Shown here piece by piece: positions 27,674-35,957 of a stretch of DNA of 64,000 bases. Source of the stretch: Lachnospiraceae bacterium (GTDB lineage: Bacteria > Bacillota > Clostridia > Lachnospirales > Lachnospiraceae); contig JAEEOO010000033.1 in NCBI GenBank assembly GCA_016284315.1, positions 27,664-91,663 on the forward strand, given 5' to 3'. A program made the position numbers and the translations under genes. Within the stretch, counting starts at the first letter, position 1; each line of letters opens with the position of its first letter. A model generated the notes under the pieces. It was not told where the DNA came from. It was given only the letters and a program-made list of their open reading frames with translations, and did no database searches.

Positions 27674-28849
27674 CTATCTTATCTCAAAGCATTTGGTGAA
27701 TCCTTCTTTTTGGATCTTGTAGGGGATCTTATCTCCCTGAAGGAGCTTTAAGTCAAAGCCGTGAAGCCTTGTAACCTTACGGGCTATAGAGAGTCCGAGA
27801 CCCGATCCACCCTTGCTCTGTCTTGACTCATCACCGGTGACAAAGGGCTCGAAAATATCCTCTGCGGACTTCTCATCTATTGCTGTCCCATTGTCGGCAA
27901 CATATAGCTTCCAGTCATTTGTCTTGCCAAATAATAAAAGGCCTATCTTTGTTCCTTCAGGATTGTGTTTAATTGCATTTGAAATAAGGTTTGTTATAAC
28001 TCTTGAGAGCTGGACTTTGTCCGCCTCTATTTCTATCTCCTCTTCCGGAATGTCTGCGTAAAGTTCCATGCCCGCATCGGCGATGTCCTGATACAGGAGT
28101 CCGCCGCATTGCCTTGTCAGCTCTGCAAGGTCGGTCTTTTCCTTATGAAGAGTAAACCCGTCGCTGTCCATTTTGACGTAGTCAAACAAAAGGTTTATAA
28201 GCTCATCCACCTTCTTTGATTTCATTGAGATAAGCTTTAGATATTCTTCCTGCTTTTCATCGCTTGCCTTGCCATCAAGGATTGCCTGTGAGTAGCCATA
28301 GATCGTTGTTATGGGAGTCCTTAAGTCATGGGCAATATCCGAGAGCATAAGATTTCTTTTCTTCTCATATAATGCTTTTTTCTCCCGCTCTTCCCTTTCA
28401 AGCTCAGAAAATTTCTTTACGACTCTGACAGAGAAAATTGTTCCTGCGATGATTATAGGCGCAATCAGTAAAAGTACTACGACTATAATTGCCGCCATCA
28501 TGATGACTCTTGTAAGGATTCCAAGTTCCTCGTAATGCTCCACAAGAACATTACCGTCAAAGACAGTCATCTTCTCGATAAGCCTGTCATCCCACCCCGT
28601 AAGGCCGATGGGGAAATACCTGCTTATGAACTGAACAAATACCCTGACAAGTACATAGAGGAAAAAGACAAAAACAGTGCTGATGTCATAGTCCACTATG
28701 GTCTTTCCGCCAAAGATAAGGGGCGAAAGGGCGGGAAAAACAAGATTGTTCATCAAAAGAACGGTGATGATCTCCCATGCCGCCACCAATAGAATGATGA
28801 GCACAAAATGTTTAATTATATAAGATCTTATTGCTCGTATCTTATCCAA
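27674..28849 (-). CDS. Sensor histidine kinase
   Basis: The 391-residue protein has two membrane helices (about 15-35 and 115-140) enclosing a short extracytoplasmic region, a linker, then an H-box (SDIAHDLRTPITTIYGYS, His about 178), and an ATPase domain with N-box NLISNAIKHN, G1 VADNGTAI and G2 GGSGLGLSIARK. It resembles VanS-like kinases of small extracellular loop. It overlaps the response regulator by 8 bases. The signal is unknown; an envelope stress or antimicrobial is likely given the DUF975 partner. Confidence 0.9.
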   Translation of the reverse strand: MDKIRAIRSYIIKHFVLIILLVAAWEIITVLLMNNLVFPALSPLIFGGKTIVDYDISTVFVFFLYVLVRVFVQFISRYFPIGLTGWDDRLIEKMTVFDGNVLVEHYEELGILTRVIMMAAIIVVVLLLIAPIIIAGTIFSVRVVKKFSELEREEREKKALYEKKRNLMLSDIAHDLRTPITTIYGYSQAILDGKASDEKQEEYLKLISMKSKKVDELINLLFDYVKMDSDGFTLHKEKTDLAELTRQCGGLLYQDIADAGMELYADIPEEEIEIEADKVQLSRVITNLISNAIKHNPEGTKIGLLLFGKTNDWKLYVADNGTAIDEKSAEDIFEPFVTGDESRQSKGGSGLGLSIARKVTRLHGFDLKLLQGDKIPYKIQKEGFTKCFEIR

Positions 28850-29522
28850 GTTTGTATCCCAGACCTCTCAGAGTTTTAATATATTCGTTAGGATCATCAG
28901 ACAGTTTTGTACGAAGCTTGCTTATAGAGACCATGATGTTGTTGTCCGCTACAATGAAGTCTTCTCCCCAGGCATATTCATAGATCTGCTGCTTTGTGAA
29001 CACCTTACCGGGATGGCTCATGAAAAGCTTCATGATCTTGTATTCAACGGTCGTAAGTTCAAGACTCTTTTCATTCTTGAAAACCGTACATCCGTCGGGA
29101 TCAAGTTTAAGATCACCAAAGGTTACAAGTTCCGCTTTTTTATCCCCCGCTCCGAGGCGGTAAAATCTTCTCATCTGGGATCCCACTCTTGCGGCAATCT
29201 CCAGTGGATTGAAGGGCTTTGAGATATAATCGTCCGCCCCAAGATTAAGGCCAAGGATCTTTTCTGCATCCGCATCCTTTGCAGATAAAATAAGAACGGG
29301 AATATTGCTGGTCTCTCTAATTTTCTTAAGGACACTGTATCCGTCCATTTCGGGCATCATGATATCCAGGATGCACATATCAGGCTTTTTCTTGTTGAAA
29401 CACTCCAAAGCCTCGAGACCGTTTCCGGCCTCGAGGACTTCGTAGTTCTCGTTTTCAAGATAAAGTCTTATTAAGCTTCTTATTTCTGCTTCATCGTCAG
29501 CAATTAAGATTCTGTAAGACAT
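28842..29522 (-). CDS. OmpR/PhoB family response regulator
   Basis: The 226-residue protein has a receiver domain with acidic pocket (IADDEAE), phosphorylation site Asp53 in CILDIMMPEMDGY, and Lys in YISKPFNP. The C-terminal winged helix has LTTVEYKIMKLFMSHPGKVFT and the final TLRGLGYKL. It partners the kinase encoded next to it. Its start overlaps the DUF975 stop by 19 bases. It probably binds the 11-base direct repeats at 30562-30583 and activates its own operon. Confidence 0.92.
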   Translation of the reverse strand: MSYRILIADDEAEIRSLIRLYLENENYEVLEAGNGLEALECFNKKKPDMCILDIMMPEMDGYSVLKKIRETSNIPVLILSAKDADAEKILGLNLGADDYISKPFNPLEIAARVGSQMRRFYRLGAGDKKAELVTFGDLKLDPDGCTVFKNEKSLELTTVEYKIMKLFMSHPGKVFTKQQIYEYAWGEDFIVADNNIMVSISKLRTKLSDDPNEYIKTLRGLGYKLG

Positions 29523-30454
29523 ACATTACTACCCTTTTCTTCTTTAAGTGCTTCGTAAAGAGCTGCATTGGTACCGTTCATATAAGGATTTACGTAGAAG
29601 ATACCAAGAATTCCAAATGTCATTGCGGAAAGGATATTCCATCCGAGGAATGAAAGGTCAAGTACGAATACTTTCCACTTGTTACCCATCATAAGACGGT
29701 TGCTTTCCTGAAGTGCCTCATCCTTTGAGATGCCTGGGTTATCTGCAAGGATATAAGGTACAAGGCGGTATGCGTAACTCTTTACGATACCGGGGATCAC
29801 AAAGAGCAGGCTCCAGAGGAAAATGAAGAGATCTCTGAAGAACATTGCCTTTACGATCTTGCCATATCCGTCCTTAAATCCGTGGAACATGGTTGCCAAA
29901 CTTGTATTGTCATCAAGTGACTTTTTGAAGAACTTCCTGCATCCGTATTCAATAGGATTGTAAACGAAGATATCAACGCAAATACCTACAATACCGATTA
30001 TACACAATATGATAGAAATAACAATAAATACTATAGCTACACCGATGACAATGGCTGCTGCCTCAGCCTTATCATACTCATATGTCTTATCACCGACGGT
30101 TATTTCTGCTTTGTCTGTATCAATTGAAAATTCTTCTAATGCTTCTTTATCAAGAAAGACTCCGCCGTCTTCGTCCTCAGAAACATATTTATCAAGGAAC
30201 TCCTGATCGATAACGATCTCATGTCCGTTAATGGTAATAACATCATCAACATCAAGATCATCAAGATCAAGATCTATCTCATCATCCCTAAATGCATTTG
30301 CCATATTGCTAATGCTCGATGAGATTCCCGATGAAGCACCTCCTCCGGCCGTTCCAACCACGATGGCCGCTACAAGCGATACCAAAACGAATTTCCAATA
30401 AGAACCATAAAATGCTTTCTTTCCTCTATGCTTTAATTCCTGTCTTGTCCACAT
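29504..30454 (-). CDS. DUF975 family membrane protein
   Basis: The 316-residue protein begins MWTRQELKHRGKKAFYGSYW, the typical DUF975 opening, and has about five membrane helices. An acidic extracytoplasmic insert of about 90 residues (DDEIDLDLDDLDVDD and on, about 55-150) is unusually long. The C-terminal part has the usual SYAYRLVPYILADNPGI. Function is unknown. The ATG at 30454 follows GAGGAG; a frame from 30511 would begin upstream of it. It is the first gene of the operon with the response regulator and kinase. Confidence 0.85.
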   Translation of the reverse strand: MWTRQELKHRGKKAFYGSYWKFVLVSLVAAIVVGTAGGGASSGISSSISNMANAFRDDEIDLDLDDLDVDDVITINGHEIVIDQEFLDKYVSEDEDGGVFLDKEALEEFSIDTDKAEITVGDKTYEYDKAEAAAIVIGVAIVFIVISIILCIIGIVGICVDIFVYNPIEYGCRKFFKKSLDDNTSLATMFHGFKDGYGKIVKAMFFRDLFIFLWSLLFVIPGIVKSYAYRLVPYILADNPGISKDEALQESNRLMMGNKWKVFVLDLSFLGWNILSAMTFGILGIFYVNPYMNGTNAALYEALKEEKGSNVCLTES

Positions 30455-30528
30455 AACTTTCTCCTCTCTTATGTAACCAAGGGTTATTTTCCTCGTTACA
30501 TTTATGTGCATTTCCTTTGTATGAACCG

Positions 30529-30583
30529 AGTATAACTCACGAACCTTTCCGCCAAAATCGCCAAACCTTAACGTAACCTTAAC
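30529..30583 (-). promoter_or_regulatory. Promoter with tandem 11-base response-regulator boxes
   Basis: On the minus strand GTTAAGGTTAC (30573-30583) and GTTAAGGTTTG (30562-30572) are adjacent 11-base direct repeats, the spacing used by OmpR/PhoB regulators. They lie 4 bases upstream of a poor -35 (TTTTGG, 30552-30557), with a -10 TATACT at 30529-30534. This is the layout of an activated promoter. Confidence 0.65.
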
Positions 30584-30686
30584 TTAGTATCTTTTTATTA
30601 TTAACCATTAGTTGTCATTAAGTGTTTTCACAAATATTGAGTTTATCAGGGTTTTAAGAATTTTCCGTTCTATTTTTTACTGAAAA

Positions 30687-31049
30687 ATGTCATTAAGTAT
30701 TGCAAGAGCTCTTCAGATGTTCATGCCCGGCAAGCCCCAGGTTTGGTACCTTGATCTTTTTGCAGGAAAGAACGATTATGAAGGCGTTAAACGCGCCGGC
30801 AAGGACGGTCATAAAGAGATCAACCGCACTAACCTTCGGTTAGAAGATATAAATGCAGCATTAAATAAAGATGTGGTTAAAAAGCAACTTGAACTTTTAA
30901 GATTCAGGAACACATCTCCCGCCTTTACCGATGACAGTAACATAACCATCGGTTTAAATGGATCCGTACTCAATATCAAGTGGGAAAATGAAAAAGGATT
31001 CGCAGAGCTTGCGGCGGACTTTAGTAATTACACCTACAAAATATCGTAG
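30687..31049 (+). pseudogene. Remnant of a GH13 sucrose-phosphorylase-like gene
   Basis: The 120 residues match only the C-terminal quarter of GH13 subfamily 18 (sucrose or related glycoside phosphorylases): ARALQMFMPGKPQVWYLDLF, AGKNDYEGVKRAG, KEINRTNL and LELLRFRNTSPAF. Intact members have about 480-560 residues and the catalytic residues lie in the missing part. A stop codon stands two codons before the first ATG, and no ribosome site is seen. The direct repeat TGTCATTAAGT (30613-30623 and 30688-30698) may mark the deletion junction. Confidence 0.75.
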
Positions 31050-31064
31050 GTTGGGTACCTGGGG

Positions 31065-31205
31065 TTTGTCCACCGGGGACGGGGTTAAGGGGACATTTTT
31101 AGAAATACAAAATCTCCGCAGGATAATAACCTGCGGAGATTATTTTTTTAGTAGTAGATTATTTGTACGAAAAATGTCCCCTTAACCCCGTCCCCGGTGG
31201 ACAAA
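31065..31205. repeat. 141-bp inverted-repeat element containing a terminator hairpin
   Basis: Perfect 36-base arms (31065-31100 and 31170-31205) face each other. The arms begin TTTGTCCACCGGGGACGGGG. Between them is a 12-bp hairpin with a T tract (31111-31148). It has no coding capacity. The layout fits a REP or MITE-like element moved by a transposase encoded elsewhere, possibly RAYT-type. It sits 15 bases after the pseudogene stop and touches the end of the gene at 31207. A degenerate single arm lies at 20151. Confidence 0.7.
31111..31148. terminator. Terminator hairpin inside the inverted-repeat element
   Basis: AATCTCCGCAGG and CCTGCGGAGATT pair over 12 bases (31111-31122, 31130-31141) and TATTTTTTT follows on the plus strand. 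On the minus strand the tail is TTGTATTT, so it may also end the xylan operon. Confidence 0.75.
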
Positions 31206-31206
31206 T

Positions 31207-32268
31207 CTATCTTCCCTGCCACCAGGTGCGGTTCTGGTGAAGGATGCCGTTCTGCTTTAACTGGATCAGCATGGTGTATCTTGCTTCGTCCTTCATCTCG
31301 GGACGGCACATGTACTCAACGTAGTTATCAACTACAAAGAATGCATTGTCAGTACGACCCTCCAGCTTAAAGTTGGTGAAGCCCATGGGAACATACTTCT
31401 CCCAGATAGCATCTGAACGAACATAGTTAATATTGTCGCGGATCTTGAAAGGATTATCATATCCGCCGTATGCGCACTTATACTCAGGAAGAGGAATTAC
31501 GGTAACACCGGTCTTATCCTTAGGGAAGATTCCTCGCTTTGCATCGCCGGGAAGTCTTTCCTTAACGTACTCGGGAAGATCCTTAAATACAGCCTGGGGA
31601 TTCTTGCCTGCTCTGATCTCGCGGTTTGCCAAAGTAACTCTCTGCTGAGCTGAGATAGTAACATAGTGCTCTGCCCTTCTTGTGCAGTTAGGTCCGCAGC
31701 TTGTGTTGCAAAGGATCTCGATCCTTTCCTTATCTTCGATCTTCTCAAGGAAATCAAAATCCTTGTTAAGGTTCTGGTCAAGAACTACGAGATAGTAATC
31801 CTTCTTAAGTTCCTCATTAAGAGCATCAATGTTCTTGATCTCCTTGCAGGTTGAACTGTTGATCTTGTAGCTGGGATAGGTCTTACGGATGTACTCCTCA
31901 AGAAGAGGATTGAAGATCATTACTTCATTCATTCCGTTATCACCTACCTGCATACACATGTTACAGTAAGGATCATTAAGATCGGAATCATAGATAATGG
32001 GATTGGTATAGGTATATCTTACGGGAACACCTCTTGAGTTAATGTGCTTAACCACATTCTTTACCATCTCCTCTGAGCACTGGCATCCGAATGCAAAACG
32101 TCCGCCATTCCAGAGGGAAGTAGGGAATTCTCCAAAGAATGAACCAATCTCGATATTCTCTCTGAAGTACTCCGGTCTCTTCTCCATGAGATCCATAAAA
32201 ATCATATTGATGGGATAGTTGAAACTTAATCCCGGCAAATGAAATTTTACTTTTTTGTTTTCAGACAT
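31207..32268 (-). CDS. Cysteine-rich protein of unknown function (paralogue of 38921-39832)
   Basis: The 353-residue protein is soluble and without a signal peptide. It shares with the gene at 38921 the motifs HLPG, WNGGR, a Tyr/Trp-Thr-Asn region, CN, DNGMN, YYLVVLDQNLN (YFMVVLDYDMN) and EILCNTSCGPNCTRRAEHY (EILVDEICFPNCPRRLEHY). The Cys-rich segment near residue 190 and the alternating strand/helix pattern recall U32-type TIM barrels, some of which bind an iron-sulphur cluster. That link is tentative. It is the last gene of the xylan operon, 15 bases after xylB. Compared with its paralogue it has an insertion near 215-280. A role in sugar acid or oligosaccharide metabolism is suggested only by context. 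Confidence 0.7.
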   Translation of the reverse strand: MSENKKVKFHLPGLSFNYPINMIFMDLMEKRPEYFRENIEIGSFFGEFPTSLWNGGRFAFGCQCSEEMVKNVVKHINSRGVPVRYTYTNPIIYDSDLNDPYCNMCMQVGDNGMNEVMIFNPLLEEYIRKTYPSYKINSSTCKEIKNIDALNEELKKDYYLVVLDQNLNKDFDFLEKIEDKERIEILCNTSCGPNCTRRAEHYVTISAQQRVTLANREIRAGKNPQAVFKDLPEYVKERLPGDAKRGIFPKDKTGVTVIPLPEYKCAYGGYDNPFKIRDNINYVRSDAIWEKYVPMGFTNFKLEGRTDNAFFVVDNYVEYMCRPEMKDEARYTMLIQLKQNGILHQNRTWWQGR

Positions 32269-32283
32269 TGTTTCTTTCTTCCT

Positions 32284-33765
32284 TTAGTTTTTTGCAATAA
32301 GGTCATATACACCCTTGCATGCAGGATAGATCTGCTTGAATACATTGTATCTTTCTTCGTAGCGTGCTGCAATAGCGGGATCGGGTTCTACAGTCTTCTT
32401 AACCTTAACGATTGCCTTTGCTGCATCTTCTACTGAAGCATACTCGCCGCAAGCAACTGCTGCAAGCATAGCGCCGCCAAGTGAAGGACCTTCTTCTACT
32501 TCAAGGATATCAACCTTCATGTTCATGATGTTTGCCATCATCTTCTGCCAGAGAGGGCTCTTTGCACCACCGCCGCAGATCTTGGTTCTTTCGGGAGCGA
32601 TTCCAAGGCTTCTTGCAACTTCCATTGAATCGCGAAGAGCGAACGCAACGCCTTCAAGTACAGCCTGAGTCATATCGGCACGGGTATTGTCCATAGTAAG
32701 ACCGATAAAGGTTCCTCTTGCATTGGGATTGTTGTGAGGTGATCTCTCACCCATAAGGTAAGGAAGGAAGTAAACATGGTTATTTCCAAGCTTATCGTCA
32801 GTAATAGGCTCCTGCTCTTTTCCGTACTCCTTGGTTCCGATGATCTCGTCCATCCACCACTTGTTGCAGGAAGCTGCTGAAAGCATGCATCCCATAAGGT
32901 GGAACTTTCCGTCTGCATGATCAAATGAGTGAAGTGCGTTGTTTGAGTCTACGCCAAACTTGTTTGAAGAGATAAAAAGTGTTCCGCTGGTTCCGAGGGA
33001 AATGTTGCATGCACCGTCACCAACGGTTCCCGTTCCTACAGCTGCTGCAGCGTTGTCGCCTGCGCCTGCTGCCACAACAACACCGTCCTTAAGGCCGAGC
33101 TCCATAGCTAGCTCGTGGTTAAGCTCTCCCACTTTTTCATAGCTCTGGTAAATAGTGGGAAGCATATCTTCTGTGATTCCGCAGATATCGCACATTTCCT
33201 TTGACCACTTGTGGTTTTCAACATCGAGAAGAAGCATTCCTGAAGCATCCGAATAATCGGTACAGAAGGTATCTGTGAGCTTATATGCAAGATAATCCTT
33301 GGGAAGCATTATCTTCTTGATCTTTTTAAAGTTCTCGGGCTCGTTTTCCTTGACCCAGAGGATCTTGGGAGCAGTGAAGCCTGCGAATGCGATGTTAGCG
33401 GTGTACTTTGAAAGGGTAGCCTTTCCGATCTCGCCGTTAAGGTAGTCAACCTGCTTCTGAGTTCTTCCGTCATTCCAAAGAATAGCGGGACGGATAACGT
33501 TGTCGTTCTCATCAAGGATAACAAGTCCGTGCATCTGACCGCCGAAGCTGATACCTGCAACCTGACTCTTGTCCTGTCCATCTAGAAGTTCCTTAAGTCC
33601 TGCTACAGACTGCTCGTACCAATCTTCGGGCTTCTGCTCTGACCAGCCGGGATTGGGGAAGTAGAGGGGGTACTCCTTAGATACGATCTTCTTAATTTCA
33701 CCTTTCTCATTCATGAGAAGAAGTTTTACTGCGCTTGTTCCTAAATCAATTCCTACGTATAACAT
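32284..33765 (-). CDS. xylB: Xylulokinase
   Basis: The 493-residue cytoplasmic protein is a FGGY kinase: VGIDLGTSAVKLLLMNEKG at the N-terminus for ATP, SFGGQMHGLV and ILWNDGRT for the sugar, AAGAGDNAAAAVG holding the catalytic Asp, NISLGTSGTLF and GGGAKSPLWQKM in the C-terminal domain. QMHGLV is characteristic of xylulokinases among FGGY enzymes. It phosphorylates D-xylulose to xylulose 5-phosphate. It lies between the GH3 and cysteine-rich protein genes, with gaps of 12 and 15 bases. No xylose isomerase is in the window. Confidence 0.93.
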   Translation of the reverse strand: MLYVGIDLGTSAVKLLLMNEKGEIKKIVSKEYPLYFPNPGWSEQKPEDWYEQSVAGLKELLDGQDKSQVAGISFGGQMHGLVILDENDNVIRPAILWNDGRTQKQVDYLNGEIGKATLSKYTANIAFAGFTAPKILWVKENEPENFKKIKKIMLPKDYLAYKLTDTFCTDYSDASGMLLLDVENHKWSKEMCDICGITEDMLPTIYQSYEKVGELNHELAMELGLKDGVVVAAGAGDNAAAAVGTGTVGDGACNISLGTSGTLFISSNKFGVDSNNALHSFDHADGKFHLMGCMLSAASCNKWWMDEIIGTKEYGKEQEPITDDKLGNNHVYFLPYLMGERSPHNNPNARGTFIGLTMDNTRADMTQAVLEGVAFALRDSMEVARSLGIAPERTKICGGGAKSPLWQKMMANIMNMKVDILEVEEGPSLGGAMLAAVACGEYASVEDAAKAIVKVKKTVEPDPAIAARYEERYNVFKQIYPACKGVYDLIAKN

Positions 33766-33777
33766 ATTTCTTTCTCC

Positions 33778-35940
33778 TTATTTATTCTCTATTTTAGTTC
33801 CGCTAACTGCGAAGTTAAATTCTGCGGGCTTGGTGCCGGTTAAGGCGTTACTTCTGCTGTCGGGCTGATGGGTTCCGACGTAAACTGTAATGTCGCCATC
33901 AACGGTTACTTCGTTCTTTCCAAGGTGAAGTCCAAGGGCATCGTTGGGAAGATCTACTTCCACATGCTGAAGCTCACCGGGAAGAAGCGTTACCTTCTTA
34001 AGTCCCTTAAGTTGCCACTTGGGAGCTCCCTCTTTGTGAACAGAAACATAAACCTGAAGGGTTTCTGCTGCAGAAAGCTTACCAAGGTTTGTAAAGTCTG
34101 CACTTACTTTTATGCCACCATCAGCCTGAGGAGTAGCAACTTCATTGGTAACCTCGATGGGGCTGTATGAAAGACCGTATCCGAAGGGATAAAGTGCTTC
34201 CTGCTCCATATATCTGTAGGTTCTGCCCTTCATAGCATAATCGGTGAAATCGGGAAGTTCATCAACTTCGTGATAAAAAGTGATGGGAAGCTTTCCTTCG
34301 GGGCTGTTCTCGCCAAAGAGGATCTTTGCTACCGCAAGTCCGCCCTGTGCTCCGGGATATCCCGCATAGAGATAAGCTGCAGCCTTCTCCTCTGCGCCCT
34401 GCATCTGCATTGCACTTCCTGCCATAAGGACAAGGATAACAGGCTTTCCGCTCTCTAAGCATGTATCAACTATAAGCTGCTGATTTCCGGGAAGCTTAAG
34501 GTCTCTCTTGTCGCCGGATCCGTACTGGTTACCGGTATCGCCCTCTTCTCCTTCAAGAGTCGCATCAAGACCAACAACTACGATAACTACATCCGAGTAA
34601 TTGCAGATGGTCTTTACTTCGCTGATACGGTCATTCTCGATACCGAGATTTTCAACTCTGTCTTTGTAAAGGTGACATCCTTCGGAATAAAGGACTCTTG
34701 TCTCTTCTTTTGCATTCTCTCTTATATATCTCTGAATTCCTTCAAGTACGGTGATGTACTCTGAAGCGGTTCCTTCGTAGTTACCAACAAGAGCTCTTCT
34801 TGAGTTTGCGTTAGGTCCGATAACGCCTAAAGTCTTTATCTTTGAAAGATCAAGAGGAAGTGCATTATTCCTGTTCTCAAGAAGTGTCATACTCTTAAGA
34901 GCAACCTGAAGGTTAAACTCTCTGTTAGCTTTAGTATCAACTGACATGTAATCGATCTTGTCGAAAGGATTGTCATTAACCTCTCCAAGAAGTCCCAGCT
35001 TCATACGTGTAGTGAAGAGATTTACGCACATCTCATCAAGTCTCTCTTCTGAAACCTTACCGTCCTTGATGGCAAGATTAAGAAGTTCGAAGCAGTTACC
35101 GCAGTTAACGTCACATCCGTTGTTTGCTGCAAGAGCAGCTGAATCTTCAAGATCCTTGGTAAGACCATGGCCTTCGTTAAGATCCTTAAGGGCCCAGCAG
35201 TCACTGGTTACATGTCCCTTAAAGTTCCACATATCACGAAGAATATCGATAAGGAGAGTCTTGCTTGCACAGCATGCCTCACCATTGGTTCTGTTGTAAG
35301 CGCCCATTACGGCTTCAACCTTTGCATCCTCAACAAGAACCTTGAATGCAGGAAGGTAGGTCTCCCAAAGGTCGATGTCGCTGACCTCGGCATTGAAGCT
35401 GTGTCTGATATCTTCGGGACCGGAATGAACTGCAAAGTGCTTTGCGCAAGCGGCAGCCTTCATGTACTTCTCGTCATGTCCCTGAATACCGTCAACAAAT
35501 CTCTTTCCGAGTCTTGATGTAAGATAAGGATCCTCTCCGAAGGTCTCATGTCCTCTTCCCCATCTGGGATCGCGGAAAATGTTGATGTTGGGAGACCAGA
35601 AGGTCAGTCCCTTATAAATATCTGTATCGTTATATTTCTGCTGCTCATTGTACTTTGCTCTTCCCTCTGTTGAGATCACATCAGCGATCTTTTCGAGAAG
35701 GTCTTCGTCAAAGCTTCCTGCGCTGGTAATGGCCTGAGGAAATACTGTTGCAACACCTGCACGGGCAACGCCGTGAAGGGCCTCATTCCACCAGTTGTAC
35801 GCCTTGATGCCGAGACGGTCAACTGCTTTTGCCCAGTTGGTAGTCTGGCTGACTTTCTCATCCAGGGTCATCTGAGCTACAAGCGCTTTTGCCTTTTCGC
35901 GAAACTGCTCATTAAGCTGTTCGTTCCTTGTCATGTCCAT
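33778..35940 (-). CDS. GH3 beta-xylosidase / arabinofuranosidase-like
   Basis: The 720-residue protein has the GH3 three-part layout: TIM barrel (about 20-300), alpha/beta sandwich (about 350-560) and FN3-like C-terminus (about 620-710). NWWNEALHGVAR (49-60) is the hallmark of the xylosidase branch, and the nucleophile is Asp247 in VTSDCWAL. KHFAVHSGPED lies at 167-177. No signal peptide, so it acts in the cytoplasm on imported xylo-oligosaccharides. The ribosome site AAGGAGAG precedes the start. Activity on arabinosides or glucosides is possible. Confidence 0.9.
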   Translation of the reverse strand: MDMTRNEQLNEQFREKAKALVAQMTLDEKVSQTTNWAKAVDRLGIKAYNWWNEALHGVARAGVATVFPQAITSAGSFDEDLLEKIADVISTEGRAKYNEQQKYNDTDIYKGLTFWSPNINIFRDPRWGRGHETFGEDPYLTSRLGKRFVDGIQGHDEKYMKAAACAKHFAVHSGPEDIRHSFNAEVSDIDLWETYLPAFKVLVEDAKVEAVMGAYNRTNGEACCASKTLLIDILRDMWNFKGHVTSDCWALKDLNEGHGLTKDLEDSAALAANNGCDVNCGNCFELLNLAIKDGKVSEERLDEMCVNLFTTRMKLGLLGEVNDNPFDKIDYMSVDTKANREFNLQVALKSMTLLENRNNALPLDLSKIKTLGVIGPNANSRRALVGNYEGTASEYITVLEGIQRYIRENAKEETRVLYSEGCHLYKDRVENLGIENDRISEVKTICNYSDVVIVVVGLDATLEGEEGDTGNQYGSGDKRDLKLPGNQQLIVDTCLESGKPVILVLMAGSAMQMQGAEEKAAAYLYAGYPGAQGGLAVAKILFGENSPEGKLPITFYHEVDELPDFTDYAMKGRTYRYMEQEALYPFGYGLSYSPIEVTNEVATPQADGGIKVSADFTNLGKLSAAETLQVYVSVHKEGAPKWQLKGLKKVTLLPGELQHVEVDLPNDALGLHLGKNEVTVDGDITVYVGTHQPDSRSNALTGTKPAEFNFAVSGTKIENK

Positions 35941-35957
35941 AAATGAGTCTCTCCTTT

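Noticed and set aside
30613..30698. Direct repeat TGTCATTAAGT as target-site duplication of a small insertion
   Set aside because: The two copies enclose only 64 bases with no ends resembling an insertion sequence; kept only as a possible deletion scar.
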